From Lyophyllum atratum (Eukaryota > Basidiomycota > Agaricomycetes > Agaricales > Lyophyllaceae), in assembly GCA_014905825.1 (NCBI GenBank), contig JACGCN010000047.1:1-64000 (forward strand): a stretch of 64,000 bases of DNA, given 5' to 3'. Position numbers and translations under genes: made by a program. Positions 46,681-57,876 of the stretch are shown here, piece by piece. Under the pieces are notes generated by a model, which worked only from the letters and a program-made list of their open reading frames with translations, searched no databases and was not told where the DNA came from. Each line of letters opens with the position of its first letter. Position 1 is the first letter of the stretch.

Positions 46681-47040
46681 TTATGTAGCAGGTGGGACTA
46701 AGAGCGGGATACTGCTGAACACTGTGAAAATGTCATATATGTAAGCAGCAAATAAAGGACACAGTTCGTGATCGTTGATGATGAGGTGGATGAGCGTCGA
46801 TGCAGGTGCGCAACGGTAAGGAATACGAAGAACGGGGCAAAGCATGAAGAGTGCCGAAACAAATTGACGCCGTAGAGGCTGTAAGTCCGGATGACCTTGG
46901 CAGCCGAACAAGGCGTGAATCTCGTCCTCCACGACCAGTTGACAAAAGCGACAGAGGCGACGTGCCCGCGGAATATGAGCCCGACCGGTAGCGTCGCGAC
47001 GTAGCTGCTCGATGGCGAGGCAGTATATTTGCTTGGCTAG
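46681..47040 (-). mobile_element. Non-LTR retroelement remnant (C-terminal zinc-binding end)
   Basis: About 115 codons read RAHIPRARRLCRFCQLVVED, then EIHALFGCQGHPDLQPLRRQ, ending in TAA at 46681. The pattern arginine-rich lead, CxxC, VEDEIHALFGC, L-x2-LR-x-F matches the zinc-binding tail after the reverse transcriptase of fungal LINE-type elements. The reverse transcriptase itself is not seen upstream, so only the 3' end remains. The identification rests on one motif region. Confidence 0.5.
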
Positions 47041-47317
47041 CTAGACATCATTGTCAAGATGCCATAGCGGATGATGCAGGCCAAAGCACGTGTAAAAGAA
47101 TAGGATGAGGTCATGCAAGGAGGAGTATTTGATTATGCGTATATGTCTGCCTTTGATATGGTTTGTATTCGGATGCTCGCCCTGAATTTTAACAAGAACG
47201 ACACCATTGAATGGTCAGCAGATTGATATGAGGTCGGTCAGCCGTGCAGGAAATCTACGTAGTTAATCACTTCCTGAGGTTAACCAGGATGAGAGGTGAC
47301 GATCTCACGATAAGGGC

Positions 47318-47875
47318 TCATAAGTTGGGAGCCTCCGGAAGGACGACCTGATAGTATATCGACAAAGCTAGACAAGCAAGTCCAGAGATGGCGGTGAGAA
47401 CAGGAACAGCGATAATTCTCCACGAGCGACCATAAGCAACCCAGCATCGATAAATGAGCATGGATTCCCCCAGGACTGTCTGCAATATGACATTCATGAC
47501 CTACATATGTTACTGAGGCGCACGCGCTTTCGGTCAGTCCACATAAACGATTCAAAGAAATAAACTTACCCCCATTATGTTCATCCAACTTGTCGTTCCG
47601 TTGTACGCAGCAGCGGGACTTCCTGGACCCTAACATAAAAAAACGGCGTTCATGTTGATCGTGAACCCAAGAATGACATCGAAAGCCGCGAAGAACGCCG
47701 TCAGACATGCGACGATGAACATTGTCTTTGATATTTCGGCCCACTTCTCCCATCCTTGCGGATGCCGAAGTAATGCTTTCATACAAAATCCAAAGGTCAC
47801 AACGTAGATGCCATAGAACAGAGGTCCCAGGAGCTGCACAGGCAGCTGGGCTCGAACGAAAGATGCAGAAGACAT
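47318..47875 (-). pseudogene. Truncated basidiomycete multi-pass membrane protein
   Basis: From MSSASFVRAQLPVQLLGPLF come several membrane segments: GPLFYGIYVVTFGFCMKALL, ISKTMFIVACLTAFFAAFDV, VMNVILQTVLGESMLIYRCW (with the YRCWVAYGRSWRI signature) and AVPVLTAISGLACLALSIYY. This resembles a large mushroom family of uncharacterised seven-helix proteins. Two defects: an in-frame TAG at 47630-47632 between INMNAVFLC and GPGSPAAAYNGTTSWMNIMG (only 15 nt lie between MNA and GPG, too short for an intron), and an early TGA at 47318 after VVLPEAPNL, so the last helices are missing. Only about four or five helices remain. A retroelement remnant lies just downstream. The start could be the upstream ATG at 47917. 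Confidence 0.6.
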
Positions 47876-47917
47876 AATGGCGGGTGATGGTGAACTGACT
47901 CGGGCTTTCTTCATCAT

Positions 47918-48824
47918 TCCCTTGTACCTGGAGATATAACCACTGCTTGAAATTCACGAGCCGAGAGCTTCGAAACCCGAACAGACGTATCGGTGGTTAA
48001 GAGGAGGAAGGATACGACGTTGATGAACATGAACATGGGGAGGTTGATGGACATGTTCATTGTTGCGGGTACAACGGGTGTGCCATTGGTTCCATGCTTC
48101 TATTTGCGATTGAACGGTGTTTTTTTCATACCTCGGAGGTGGGCAATCATATTATGGTCTAGTTTCGCCGTTCATCTGCAGCTGTGGTAGTTTTCGTGAA
48201 TTCAAACTTTCAAACAATGACATGAGGATATATCACAGACTGATTCCACTTTTTGTCATACGGAAATCGCCTTTCGAAGATAGCAATAGTCTTATACCAT
48301 GAATACAAGATAACAAGCCTGAGCAGGTTGTGCGCAGCGTTGGCCGCTCAGCAGAAGCAACGCGCGCGCCGACTTTCGAGGCTTGAGGGACTGACTTGGA
48401 TTACAGGAATAGTGATAAACATGATTTATGCACGCTGTACAAGGGGCCGAGAGATATAAGCTGGAGAGAAGCCTGCCACAGGTGAAAGTTACAAGGAGGT
48501 GATTGAATTGGCACACAATGCGGACGCGGCACCAGGAAACCCCGAGAGACAAAATAATAGACAGTCTAGACTGCATCCACCGCCGTCGATCTCTGAGTCT
48601 CTATAGAGTATCATGCTCCCAATGGTGACTGAGCCCAATGCCATTCAAAGTGTAGTAACCTAACTCTATCTCGACTATTCAGCAATACTGTGGATCGATG
48701 TCGCATCTCAAAGTGAGTATCGATGTTCTTGATTGCAAATTCTATAGTTCAGCCAACATTTCTCGTATAATACAACAATGCCTTTCTTCTTCTCCTTTCC
48801 TTAACATCTCTAACACCGAAAGCC
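47918..48824. other. Intergenic
   Basis: No gene recognised. Confidence 0.45.
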
Positions 48825-51455
48825 TCAGTGCGCAAGTCGCTTAATCCTCGTGATGATCGCTGAAGGGAAGTCCAATCTCAATCAGCCACGCCCAACCACA
48901 GAACAAAAGAAGATAACGCACATTGTGGATCGAGACCTTGATGCGGGATCTGCTCCCATAGGCCTCCGCATCCTGATAGGTAAGGTGCACCTCAGTCAAG
49001 AAATCGACATTAGATAAGGGGGGAGATGGACTGACCCTCTTTGGTGCTGCCCATGTATGAGTACTTGGGCGTGAGCTGGCGCTCGAGGAGCCAGGTACCG
49101 AACTTCGAGCCGAGCTAACGGGGCCATGTCAGACGGGTGCAACAACATTAACTCCCGGTATACGTACCCCAGTCTTCTGATTGAACGACTCCACGACAAG
49201 TATAAACCCGCTCCTCCCAATCTTCATAATCGTCTACACCCCCAATCAGTCCAATGCCTCCCGAGCCAGGGGCAGGGAAGGAAAGTCCACTCACCTGCTC
49301 ATCAACCACATTCAGCGTCGGCTTATTCACCAGCCCCACATCCACCCCATCCTTTCTACACCTCAACACCGCGTCCCAGCTCCTATACACCATCTCCCCA
49401 AACGTCACCACATACCCCGCCCTCCCCTCCAACAAAATCTCGTCCCTCCCGGGGGTGAAGACGTACCCCTGGTCGAGGTCGAAGAAGCGGGAGCCGTCCT
49501 GGCGCAGGAGCCAGGGGACCTTGGAGCGCGTGGAGAAGACGAAGCGCAGGCCGCGCTCGAAGAAGACGCGGTTGATGATGGCGGTCATTTGGGAGGCGTC
49601 GGCGGGGAAGTACATGAAGGACTCGGAGTCGGTGAGGCCGCTGTCGGCGAACATGGAGTTGATGCCTGGGGGGTTGGGTTAACTTGGGAGCGTTCGGAGA
49701 TTGGAAGGGACGAACCGAAATGGCAGGTGTTGTCGGCCTGCGGGCGGGTTAGTATAGGTTTATCTGAGGAAGAAGACAAAGACAGACCATCTGGTCAGTG
49801 TGCAAAGTAAGAGAACGGGTCAGTACGAAGGTCTGCTGGTCAAGAATCAAAACGAACCTCATCAACTAGTAAAAGCGCCGTCAGTATCGATAGCATCCTC
49901 GAAAAAAACGAAAGCACCCACCTCCAGAATGCGAAAAGTGGCACAGCACATTACAATTATTCAGTCTCGCCATCGTCACCTCACTAATCACCATCTCCAA
50001 GAACGCCGAAAACGTCGAGAACACCCCAAACTTATCCTTCTCAAACCCAAACCCCGCCGCCGCCGAAAAGTTACTCCTCTCCATAATCCCCGACGGCACA
50101 AACACCTCCGGATGCTTCTGATGGATCGCCTTCAACCCCGTCGACCCCTCCAAATCACTATCAATCACCATAACCCTCCTCTTTGCCTCCTCCCTCGACA
50201 GACCATCAAGCACCCCGTTCACCGCCTCGCCAAAGGTCGTGCGGGTCGCCCCGGTCTCTTTGGTGCACCCGATGTGGAGGTAGGGTTGGGGGTGCGCGAG
50301 GATCTTCTCGTAGATGGGGGTGAAATCGGGGTACCCGTGCTCTTTTAGGTATTTGATGGCGCCTTTGACGGGGATGACCTCGTGTCCCGCTGGCGTGCCT
50401 TCAATGTCCGGGACGCCTGGCGCCATCTTGCGCTTCAGGATGACTTGTAGGTGGGGTCAGCGTTGTCAGTGGGGGGAGGGGAGGGGAGGGGAGGCTTACG
50501 CGCGGCGGGCCCATTGTGTGCGACCATGCTGGTGATACCGCCCCAGACGGCATCGAGGTCTTCGCCGTTGGCGCGGAGGACTTTGAGCCCGTGGCCCTCC
50601 AGGGTCCTGGCGATGTCGAAGCCCTTGAGGTACTGCGACGGGTGCCCAGCGATAGTGACGTCATTATCGTCCACGATGACCTTGACGTTAAGGTCCTGCG
50701 CGACAGCGATGCGGGCAGCCTCGGCGTCGTTGCCTTCTTGTTGGGACCCGTCTGATCCGAGGACGAAGACGGCTTGGTCGCGGTGGGCCAGGGCGATGCC
50801 GTTCACCAGTGACCTGATGGGTTTGCGTCATGGTTAGAAAGGCGGTGATGAGGGGATGACGTACCACATGTGGCCGAGGCGGCCTGAGGAGAACTTGACG
50901 CCGGGGGTGAGGCCGAGCTCGGGGTGGCCGGGGAGCTTGGAGTTGGCTTCGCGGTAGTGCAGGAGGTGCTCGGCGGGGAGGGAGCCCTCGAGCACGGCGA
51001 GCAGGTATTGTGTTGCGACACGGTGGCCTGTCCATTAGGGATTAGATGAAGGTGATGGAGAGGGGGGTAGCTTACCGGCTTCATCGAATATGACGGGGTA
51101 GAAGCTCTTTTGGGAGTGGTTGAAGAGGGCGAGGATGATGCACACCTCCACAGCGGTATCGTACGCGCCACCTGTCTCAGGTTAGGTATGCAATGTGAAG
51201 TCGGGGCAATGTGTGAGGTACCAGTGTGTCCGCTCACACCGCGGGCGGCGCCGACAGCGGTGAAGAAGATGATAGTATCACGAAAGAGCTGGATGTTTGC
51301 TCGAAGTGCTTCCTTTTCATCTGGGGAAAGGGTCTTCTTGCTAGGGTCAAGAGCGAGTCTGACGTAGAGATGTCAGCACGACCGCAACGACGAGCAGCCA
51401 AGACACACTTCGTGTTGAACTTGCTGAGGTCTATAGGGAATTCAGGCATAGACAT
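48825..51455 (-). CDS. Transketolase family protein
   Basis: Starts MSMPEFPIDLSKFNTKLALD. Domain 1 binds thiamine diphosphate: ARGVSGHTGGAYDTAVEVCI, FYPVIFDEAGHRVATQYLL, HPELGLTPGVKFSSGRLGHM and the ThDP/Mg motif region LGSDGSQQEGNDAEAARIAV with DDNDVTIAGHPSQY. Domain 2 (pyrimidine) has VMVIDSDLEGSTGLKAIHQK, PSGIMERSNFSAAAGFGFEK and CHFSHSGVDEMADNTCHFG. The C-terminal domain has KIGRSGFILVVESFNQKTGL and LLERQLTPKYSYMGSTKEG. About 680 residues, intact, with around nine introns. It should transfer two-carbon ketol units between sugar phosphates; this fungal subgroup diverges from classical Tkl1, so exact substrates are uncertain. The last short exon encodes SIITRIKRLAH. Confidence 0.9.
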
Positions 51456-52228
51456 GGTGGTAGAGTACGGAGTGAGATAACAAGCAAGTGTGGAGCACCT
51501 GGAACAGTCGATCTAATTTATGATTGGGTGCAGCCCAACATAGACTCATCTTCGATCTCGGTGACTGACGGTTAACAAATGAAATTGCTTCCATGAAAGT
51601 ACTGAATTCGGGGTAGTACGAGACACGCTCTACATACATGTCCTCCAGCAGAATATAACGGGTTCTAGAAAGCATGAGAAGGTCAGTAACGCGTCGTTGA
51701 ACAGGATCGGTGGGAAGATAAAACAGAAGAAAAATATCAGAGAACCGAGTTTCGACGTGGCTCTCACCCAAAAGAGGGGAGCGCTTCGGACGGCACTTCC
51801 TAAAGCTTTCGGTGGAAAATCGTCATGTAGAGAGAACGAGAAGAAGAAAACAACAGAGAAGAAGATCGTACTCACCAGCAGTCAACCATCGATTGCAGAA
51901 GCAGAGAGAAAAAAAAAGTTATTTAACCACGGCCAAGTTCAATCTCCGCTGCTGCCCTCTCACGGTGACCGAATTGGACTTATGTTTCAGATAACTCTCC
52001 CGATAACGAAAACCTCCGCGCATTTTATTCGCAGCCGACGAGCGCTGCGTGAACTCTGCATATTTTAACACAACGGAGCTACACCATAAAACTGTTAAGA
52101 GCACCGTAGGCTTGCAGGCATCCTCGCTTCTTACTCCCTGACCGCGAATTTGACGGTGAGATTCCACAAATCGCGTTCTCATGCCGTTGAGCGACATAAA
52201 ATCTAACAAAATATCGTTTTAAAAGGCG
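51456..52228. other. Divergent promoter region
   Basis: Lies between transketolase and the AT-hook gene. The open frame at 51442-51771 overlaps the transketolase start and is not supported. Confidence 0.5.
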
Positions 52229-54276
52229 ATGGAAATGTCAGGAAATATCCCCAATGCAGGCTTTCACCCGAACGACCAGGTCCAAACCACGGTCAACGCT
52301 GAGCAGCACGGCCCTGCTGCCAGCAACATTAGCGATTCACCACCGCGACGCAAGCCCGGTCGCCCCAAGGGCAGCACCAAAAAAGTTATCACCGGGGACT
52401 CCAATGCACCCAAGGTGAAGCGTCCTGTGGGGCGTCCACGCAAGGACGGCTTCCCTGCTGGGTCTCTCACTCCCAGTGCTCGAGGCCCACGTCTGCCAAA
52501 GCAACCACGCATCGCTTCAGCAGTGAGTGCTGCTGCCCATTAATTTCAAGTACTCCAGGTCTGAACAATCGAAGCAGGGTAATTCAGCCTCGTGGGCTTC
52601 ACCAATGTCCGGAGTTGGGTACCCACAACACCATGGATCGTACTCCGTGATGTCGTCGGCAAGCAGCTCCAACCTGATGCACATCCCGATCGACCCGAAC
52701 CTGCAGCAAGACGACTGGGCCGTCCTCGCGCGCACCAACCCCAACGCCTTCCTTACCACCCTCCTCTCCGCGCTCGCTGCCCCCAACCCCATCTCCAGCG
52801 CAGGCCCCACCGTGGAAGAGGCCTTCAAATCACACCTCAACTCACTCACACCAATGCCCACCCAACTCCAACCCATCCCCTCCCTCTACTCCATCCTCAA
52901 AACCTTTTGGCTCCCGTCCTCGCCCTCGTACTTCTCCCTCACAGCCAGCGCCTCCACCGCACGCACCCCCTCCGAACACCGCTTCCTCTACTGGGACCCG
53001 CAGCCCCTCGTCTTCAACGGCATCGCGTGCCCGCACTGCGCCGCGCCCCTCCTCAACCGCGGCCGCATCTCCAGCGGGCCCATCAAGATATACGACATCG
53101 AGCGCCCCTTCTTCATCATCGGCTGCGAGTACGTCTGCCGTTCCCCCCAGTGCATGGGCACCTCCACACACCCCGACGGCCGCAAATTCGCAAGCACGGA
53201 CGCGTCGATCTTCCGCGCGCTGCCCATAAAGCTCAAGGACGAGTTCCCCGCAAGACTGATGTATGCGGACGCGGACGCGGGGAGCGGGCCGAATATTTGG
53301 AATTGGGGCGCGTTGGGGGTGAGTTTGAGTTTGTGGAATATGGTGAGGGGGTGTTTGAGGGCGGGGATGAGGAGGGATGTGATTTTGGGTTTGGTGGATG
53401 CGGTGCAGAGGGGGGTGCCGGAGGAGGAGGGGGATGAGGTTGGTGTGCTGAAGGGGGGGGAGGAGGGGGAGGATGACGGGGAGGGCGAGGGAGAGGGGGA
53501 AGGGGATGGCGGGGATGTGGGTGATGCGGGGGAACAACAGACTGGCGGGGCTGGTCCGAGTTCCGGTGCAGCAGGCAGCAGCGGCAGCAACGACCGACCT
53601 GCGTTGGGAAGTGGACCGGCGCAAGGCACGACCGCCGAACTCCCGAATGTATGTGTTTCCTCTCCTGGCGGCGGGGTGACGCGCCCCGACGCATAAGAAA
53701 GCAAACTCAAGGATGTAGTCTTTTGTTCAGAACTTCATCGACGCGTACAACGACGCTTGGAAGGCTAACAGCGGCGTCGCACCACCACCACCGCCTGCAC
53801 CACCCTCCGCGAGCGCCCCTCCCAGTGCCGGCCCTGAGGCGGGCCCGAGCGGCGTGAATAGCACCACGGGCAGCATGCCGCCGCAGCTGAAGAGCCCGAC
53901 GCCGGCTCCGGCGGGAACGCAGGTGTACGACTACGCTAAAGGCTTCGCGGGGTACCCCTACGCCGCCTACGCGTTCTTCCCGCCCGGGGGCATGGTCGGT
54001 CCCCCCTCCGCCTCCGCGCCTATCGATACTGGGAATCCGAATCTGAAGAGGCCGTACCCGTTCCCCGACGAGAGTAATGGGGTGTTGGGTGGGGGAGGGG
54101 GAGGGGTGGAGGCGAAGAGGAGCCCGAGGCATTGTTGTAAGTGTGGCTCGCAGGAGTGTAAGGGGAAGGGGGGGAGGTCGTTTTGTGCGAATGGGTGTCA
54201 GGATTGTGGGAAGTTGGAGTGTAAGGGGAGGAATAGTAGGAGGCCGGATAAGAAGTGTAGTGAGGGGTGGTTGTGA
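52229..54276 (+). CDS. AT-hook protein with DUF6729-like domain and Cys-rich tail
   Basis: Three exons. The N-terminus has two AT-hooks (RRKPGRPKGSTKK and VKRPVGRPRKDG), which bind the minor groove of AT-rich DNA. The centre has CPHCAAPLLNRGRISSGPIK, then YDIERPFFIIGCEYVCRSPQ, then FASTDASIFRALPIKLKDEF, and NIWNWGALGVSLSLWNMVR, matching the DUF6729 type of Cys-containing domain as I recall it. Then come an acidic Glu/Gly/Asp run (GEGEGEGEGDGGDVGD), low-complexity Gly/Ser/Pro, and after intron 2 a Pro/Ala-rich linker. The last 45 residues form a Cys-rich module (CCKCGSQECKGKGG, then FCANGCQDCGKLECKGRNS) with at least eight Cys, likely zinc-binding. Probably a nuclear DNA-binding regulator. Both introns keep the frame. 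C-to-G strand switches occur at about 53265 and 54070. Confidence 0.8.
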
Positions 54277-55070
54277 GTTGTTGTTGGGGGGAGGGGGGGA
54301 GTTGAAAAGGTGTACTTTGGAGAAGAAGGGGTGTGTGTAGGGTATGATATGTTGTGCTTTAATTCGTTACTTATTGCTCTGAATGTTTCCTTCTTTATTG
54401 TACATGTAGCACTGGGTTGTATTTCGGCTGCCTACTATAGTTACTCAGTATAATGCAGCACATGTTGCTGATATTCGTGGCCGACGTCGTTGCCTTCAAA
54501 GATCAAAATTCCTGCTGAAATACAATCGAATCTGTCATAACCCATAGCTGTAATAACCCATAACCTGCTATAACCCCTAGGTTTCGGCTTCCACCGACTT
54601 ATAGAGTAACGTTACCCTATAGGCACCTCTCTTATAACCCATAATCTGTGATAACCCATGGCTTTTGGCTTCCACCGACTGCTATGGGCTAAGGCAGAGT
54701 GCCAGAGTCGACTGTAGATTGCAGACCCGCTCATTCAGGTTCGACGGAGTACGTACAGCCCTGTAAAGCCCTGAAAGCGCGAATTTAGCTGTTGGCCCGG
54801 GAAAAAAAGACTGAAAACGGCATTAAAGATACGGAATTCCTTGCTAGTTTCTTGAGATGCTTGCCAGTGAGACATATAAGATAGTTTGCTCGTTAGACGG
54901 GTAGCTAGAAGGAGCCATGACTAGCTAACCTGCAGGGCGAGTGCATGCCAGTCTACAAATGGAGGTAGCGGCATCAGAACTATTTATTTTTAATAATTGT
55001 TAACTTCGGACGCGAAGTTGAAAGTCTCAGCCCTTGCTTCTTCTTCTCCTCCTCCTCCCTCCCCCAAAAA
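54277..55070. other. Intergenic
   Basis: 3' flank of the AT-hook gene, a TAACCC-rich repeat, and the beta-tubulin promoter and leader. No gene recognised. Confidence 0.5.
54536..54680. repeat. Degenerate repeat of ATAACCCAT motifs
   Basis: The motif ATAACCC occurs five times between 54536 and 54665. Two larger copies each end in GGCTTCCACCGACT, at about 54586-54599 and 54667-54680, giving a period of about 80 bp. Confidence 0.7.
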
Positions 55071-57876
55071 ATGCAATCTTCCCGTGAAATCATAAATGTC
55101 CAGGTACGAAACGCGCCATCCTCTCATGGACCCCCTCTCAAGTCTTTCTTGTTGTCCTTTGTAGGTTGGCCAGGCCGGAAACCAAGTACGTACCTGCCAC
55201 GGGGGCAACCCATCGATCGTCGCGTCGTACGAATTTTCTGAAAGCCGTGTGTGCTGTGTAGGTCGGGGAGACGTTCTGGAAGATGCTCATAGCGGAGCAC
55301 GGCCTCGATGAACACGGGGTAAGCTGGCCTTTTTTGCTTCCGCGTGGGGTGGGAGCTCACACGAGGGGCGGGGCAGAACTACAAAGGATCAGACCCGCAA
55401 CAGCTTACTCGGGTACGTCGGGGTGGCTTTCTTTGCGTTTAGGGGGCTAGGCTGATGGGGGTGTCGTTGATAGGCTGGGGTGTACTTCACTGAGGTTGAG
55501 TCCTCGTCGGCGGACAAGTACGTGCCGAGGAGTATTCAGGTCGACTTGGAGCAGGGTGTTTGTAATCGCGTGAGTTATCGTTTTGCTTCTATGATGTATG
55601 ATGGGTATCTAAGCCTTGCGGTAGCTGCGTGGTGGGCCTCTTGGTGATCTGTTCCGCCCCGACACGTTCGTCCATGGCGAATCTGGTGCAGGAAACAATT
55701 GGGCAAAGGGATGTGAGTACGCTGACTCTTGTGAATCTTGCGCAGACTGATATGGATTGCATGTAGTCTATACGGAAGGTCTGTTGTATTGTTGGCTGAG
55801 TGGCTTGTGCTCTTTCTGATAACCTTCTTGTCGTAGGTGCTGAACTCATTGACTCCATCCTCGTACGTGATAAGTCATTTATCTGCTTCGATATCTTATT
55901 CATTGGTGTGCGTGCAGGACGTCGTCAGGAGACAAGCGGAGCCTTGCGATGCGCTGCAAGGCTTTCAGATTATCCACTCTCTCGGAGGTGGTACCGGTGC
56001 TGGTTTGGGAAGCCTTTTGCTTTCCAAGATCCGAGAGGTACCTTATCTGATCTCTTCCGCGCATCATTTGTGAGGAAATTCATTTGCTTGATTCTAGGAA
56101 TTTCCCGACCGGATGCTCGCTACCTTTTCAATTATCCCTTCTCCCAAAGTGTGTCTCATGTTCAAACGTATCTTTCGCGACGGGTAACTGATAATGTTAA
56201 TCCAAGGTTTCCGAAACTGTTGTAGAGGTGAGAATGATCTATCTCGGCTCCTACCTCGTGTTGAACGCGTGGCCAGCCATATAATGCGATGCTCTCGATG
56301 CATCAACTTGTCGATAACGGTGATCTGACCATCTGCATCGACAATGAGGCACTGTAAGTTTTTATTATCGATGGAGTTTAACTAGATATTGACTTCGAAA
56401 CGGCTTTTAGATATGATATCAGTGTTGGATCTTTGAAGATCTCTAGCCCCAACTTCAATGATCTCAACGATGTATGTCCGTCATTCTGACTTCAACATCG
56501 CCAATGTCTGACTTCAACAGCTCATCGCGCGAGTTATGTGTGGAGTCAGCACGAGTCTTCGTTTCCCAGGCCAATTGAACGGGTTCGTGACTGTCATCGT
56601 AATCAATGACATAGCTCCGAAATAACGCTCCTCTCCTCCAGGGATCTGCGCAAGCTTGGAATGAACCTTATTCCCTTCCCTCGTGTACGCTTCTCGTCGT
56701 ATCTTTTCTTTGCTTCATGGTACTGATCTTCTTTCACCCACTACAAGTTACATTTCCTTATGCCGAGTTACGCCCCGTTCTATAATCCCAAAGCGAGGTC
56801 CTTCCAGGGCATGTCGATTCCCGAACTGACCAAATCGTATGAACTCCATGCGCAACCTAATAGCTATGTCCGGAAGCTGACAAGTCCTTCCCACAGGCTC
56901 TTCGACCGCAAGAACCTTCTGGTCGCCTGCAACCCCTCCCATGGGTAAGTTACTGTAAGACTCGATCGAAGAACTGATTCGAGGTAGCAACCAGTCGCTA
57001 TCTTACCGCCGCTACCATCTTCCGTGGCAAGATCTCCTCCAGAGAAGTAAGTGGCGTCTTTCGGAGAATGTAGAACGTGATGACATTCGTTCCCCCTTAG
57101 GCAGAAGTATGTTCCATACACCGACCCGGCTTGGGAGCGCTCCTGATGATGTTTCGCGCGTGCACGATAGGTGTCTGTTCGTGATTTACAGACGAAGAAC
57201 TCGGCCCACTTTGTTGAGTAAGTTTTCCACTTTACATCCCATTTGTTAAGATGTCAGTCGCTGATGGGGGTACAGATGGATTCCTGACAATGTGTCTGTG
57301 TCATTGGTGTCCGTTCCTCCCGTCGGCCAGAAACAGGTATGGATCCAAACATCCTAGTTCCCGGCGGAAATGATGACGATCGACGTTCTGTCGCTGTAAA
57401 CAGTCGGCCACTGCCTTGACGAATTCGACGGCCATACAAGAGGTCTTCAAGCGGACTGCTGATACGGTACATCTGCTGCTATTCCACCGCCGGTATGGTG
57501 GCTTACGCGTCATTCTCTTTTCTAGTTTGGCGCCATGTTCAAGCGCAAGGCTTTCTTGCATTGGTGTGTTTCTTGTTCGTTAATGTGCTTGGTTAGCTGA
57601 CAGTTTTTGAAGGTATACTGGGGAGGGCATGGATATCATGGAATTCAGCGAGGCGGAGAGCAACACCCAGGATCTCATGTACGTTTCCTGAACTGCGAGC
57701 GGGTTCCATTGCTAATGACCGCACGTATGAACAGTGCCGAATATCAACAAGTAAGCTTGGTCCGCGCGCTTGATCCTCCACCTAACTCCAATTTCTTTTA
57801 GTACCAAGAAGCGACGAACGACGAAGATGAGGAGACTGAGGCGTATGGGAACGATGAGGAGGAAGTGGACCAATAA
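55071..57876 (+). CDS. Divergent beta-tubulin
   Basis: Full-length beta-tubulin spread over more than 20 introns. Landmarks: [43 protein letters not shown], the GTP-binding loop [113 protein letters not shown], and an acidic tail ending EEEVDQ. It differs from the main fungal beta-tubulin in many places. The N-terminus reads [11 protein letters not shown] instead of MREI. The segment [15 protein letters not shown] has Leu and Ile where Glu198 and Phe200 sit in standard numbering. A 12-nt exon (55767-55778) encodes YTE. It should polymerise with alpha-tubulin; probably a second, specialised isotype. Intact. Confidence 0.93.

Noticed and set aside
49181..49810. Plus-strand open frames opposite transketolase
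   Set aside because: Antisense shadows caused by codon bias in the strongly supported transketolase exons.
51442..51771. 110-codon minus-strand frame upstream of transketolase
   Set aside because: Overlaps the transketolase start in another frame and has no family features; more likely 5' UTR.
52842..53624. Long minus-strand open frames opposite the AT-hook gene
   Set aside because: They are antisense shadows of a GC-rich exon; low-complexity Pro/His/Arg product, while the plus strand has conserved motifs.
54536..54680. Telomere or chromosome end
   Set aside because: The TAACCC words are degenerate and interrupted, and ordinary genes continue on both sides.
57100..57180. Apparent stop after REAEV in beta-tubulin
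   Set aside because: An intron starting at GTATGT and ending CGATAG joins REAE to [17 protein letters not shown].
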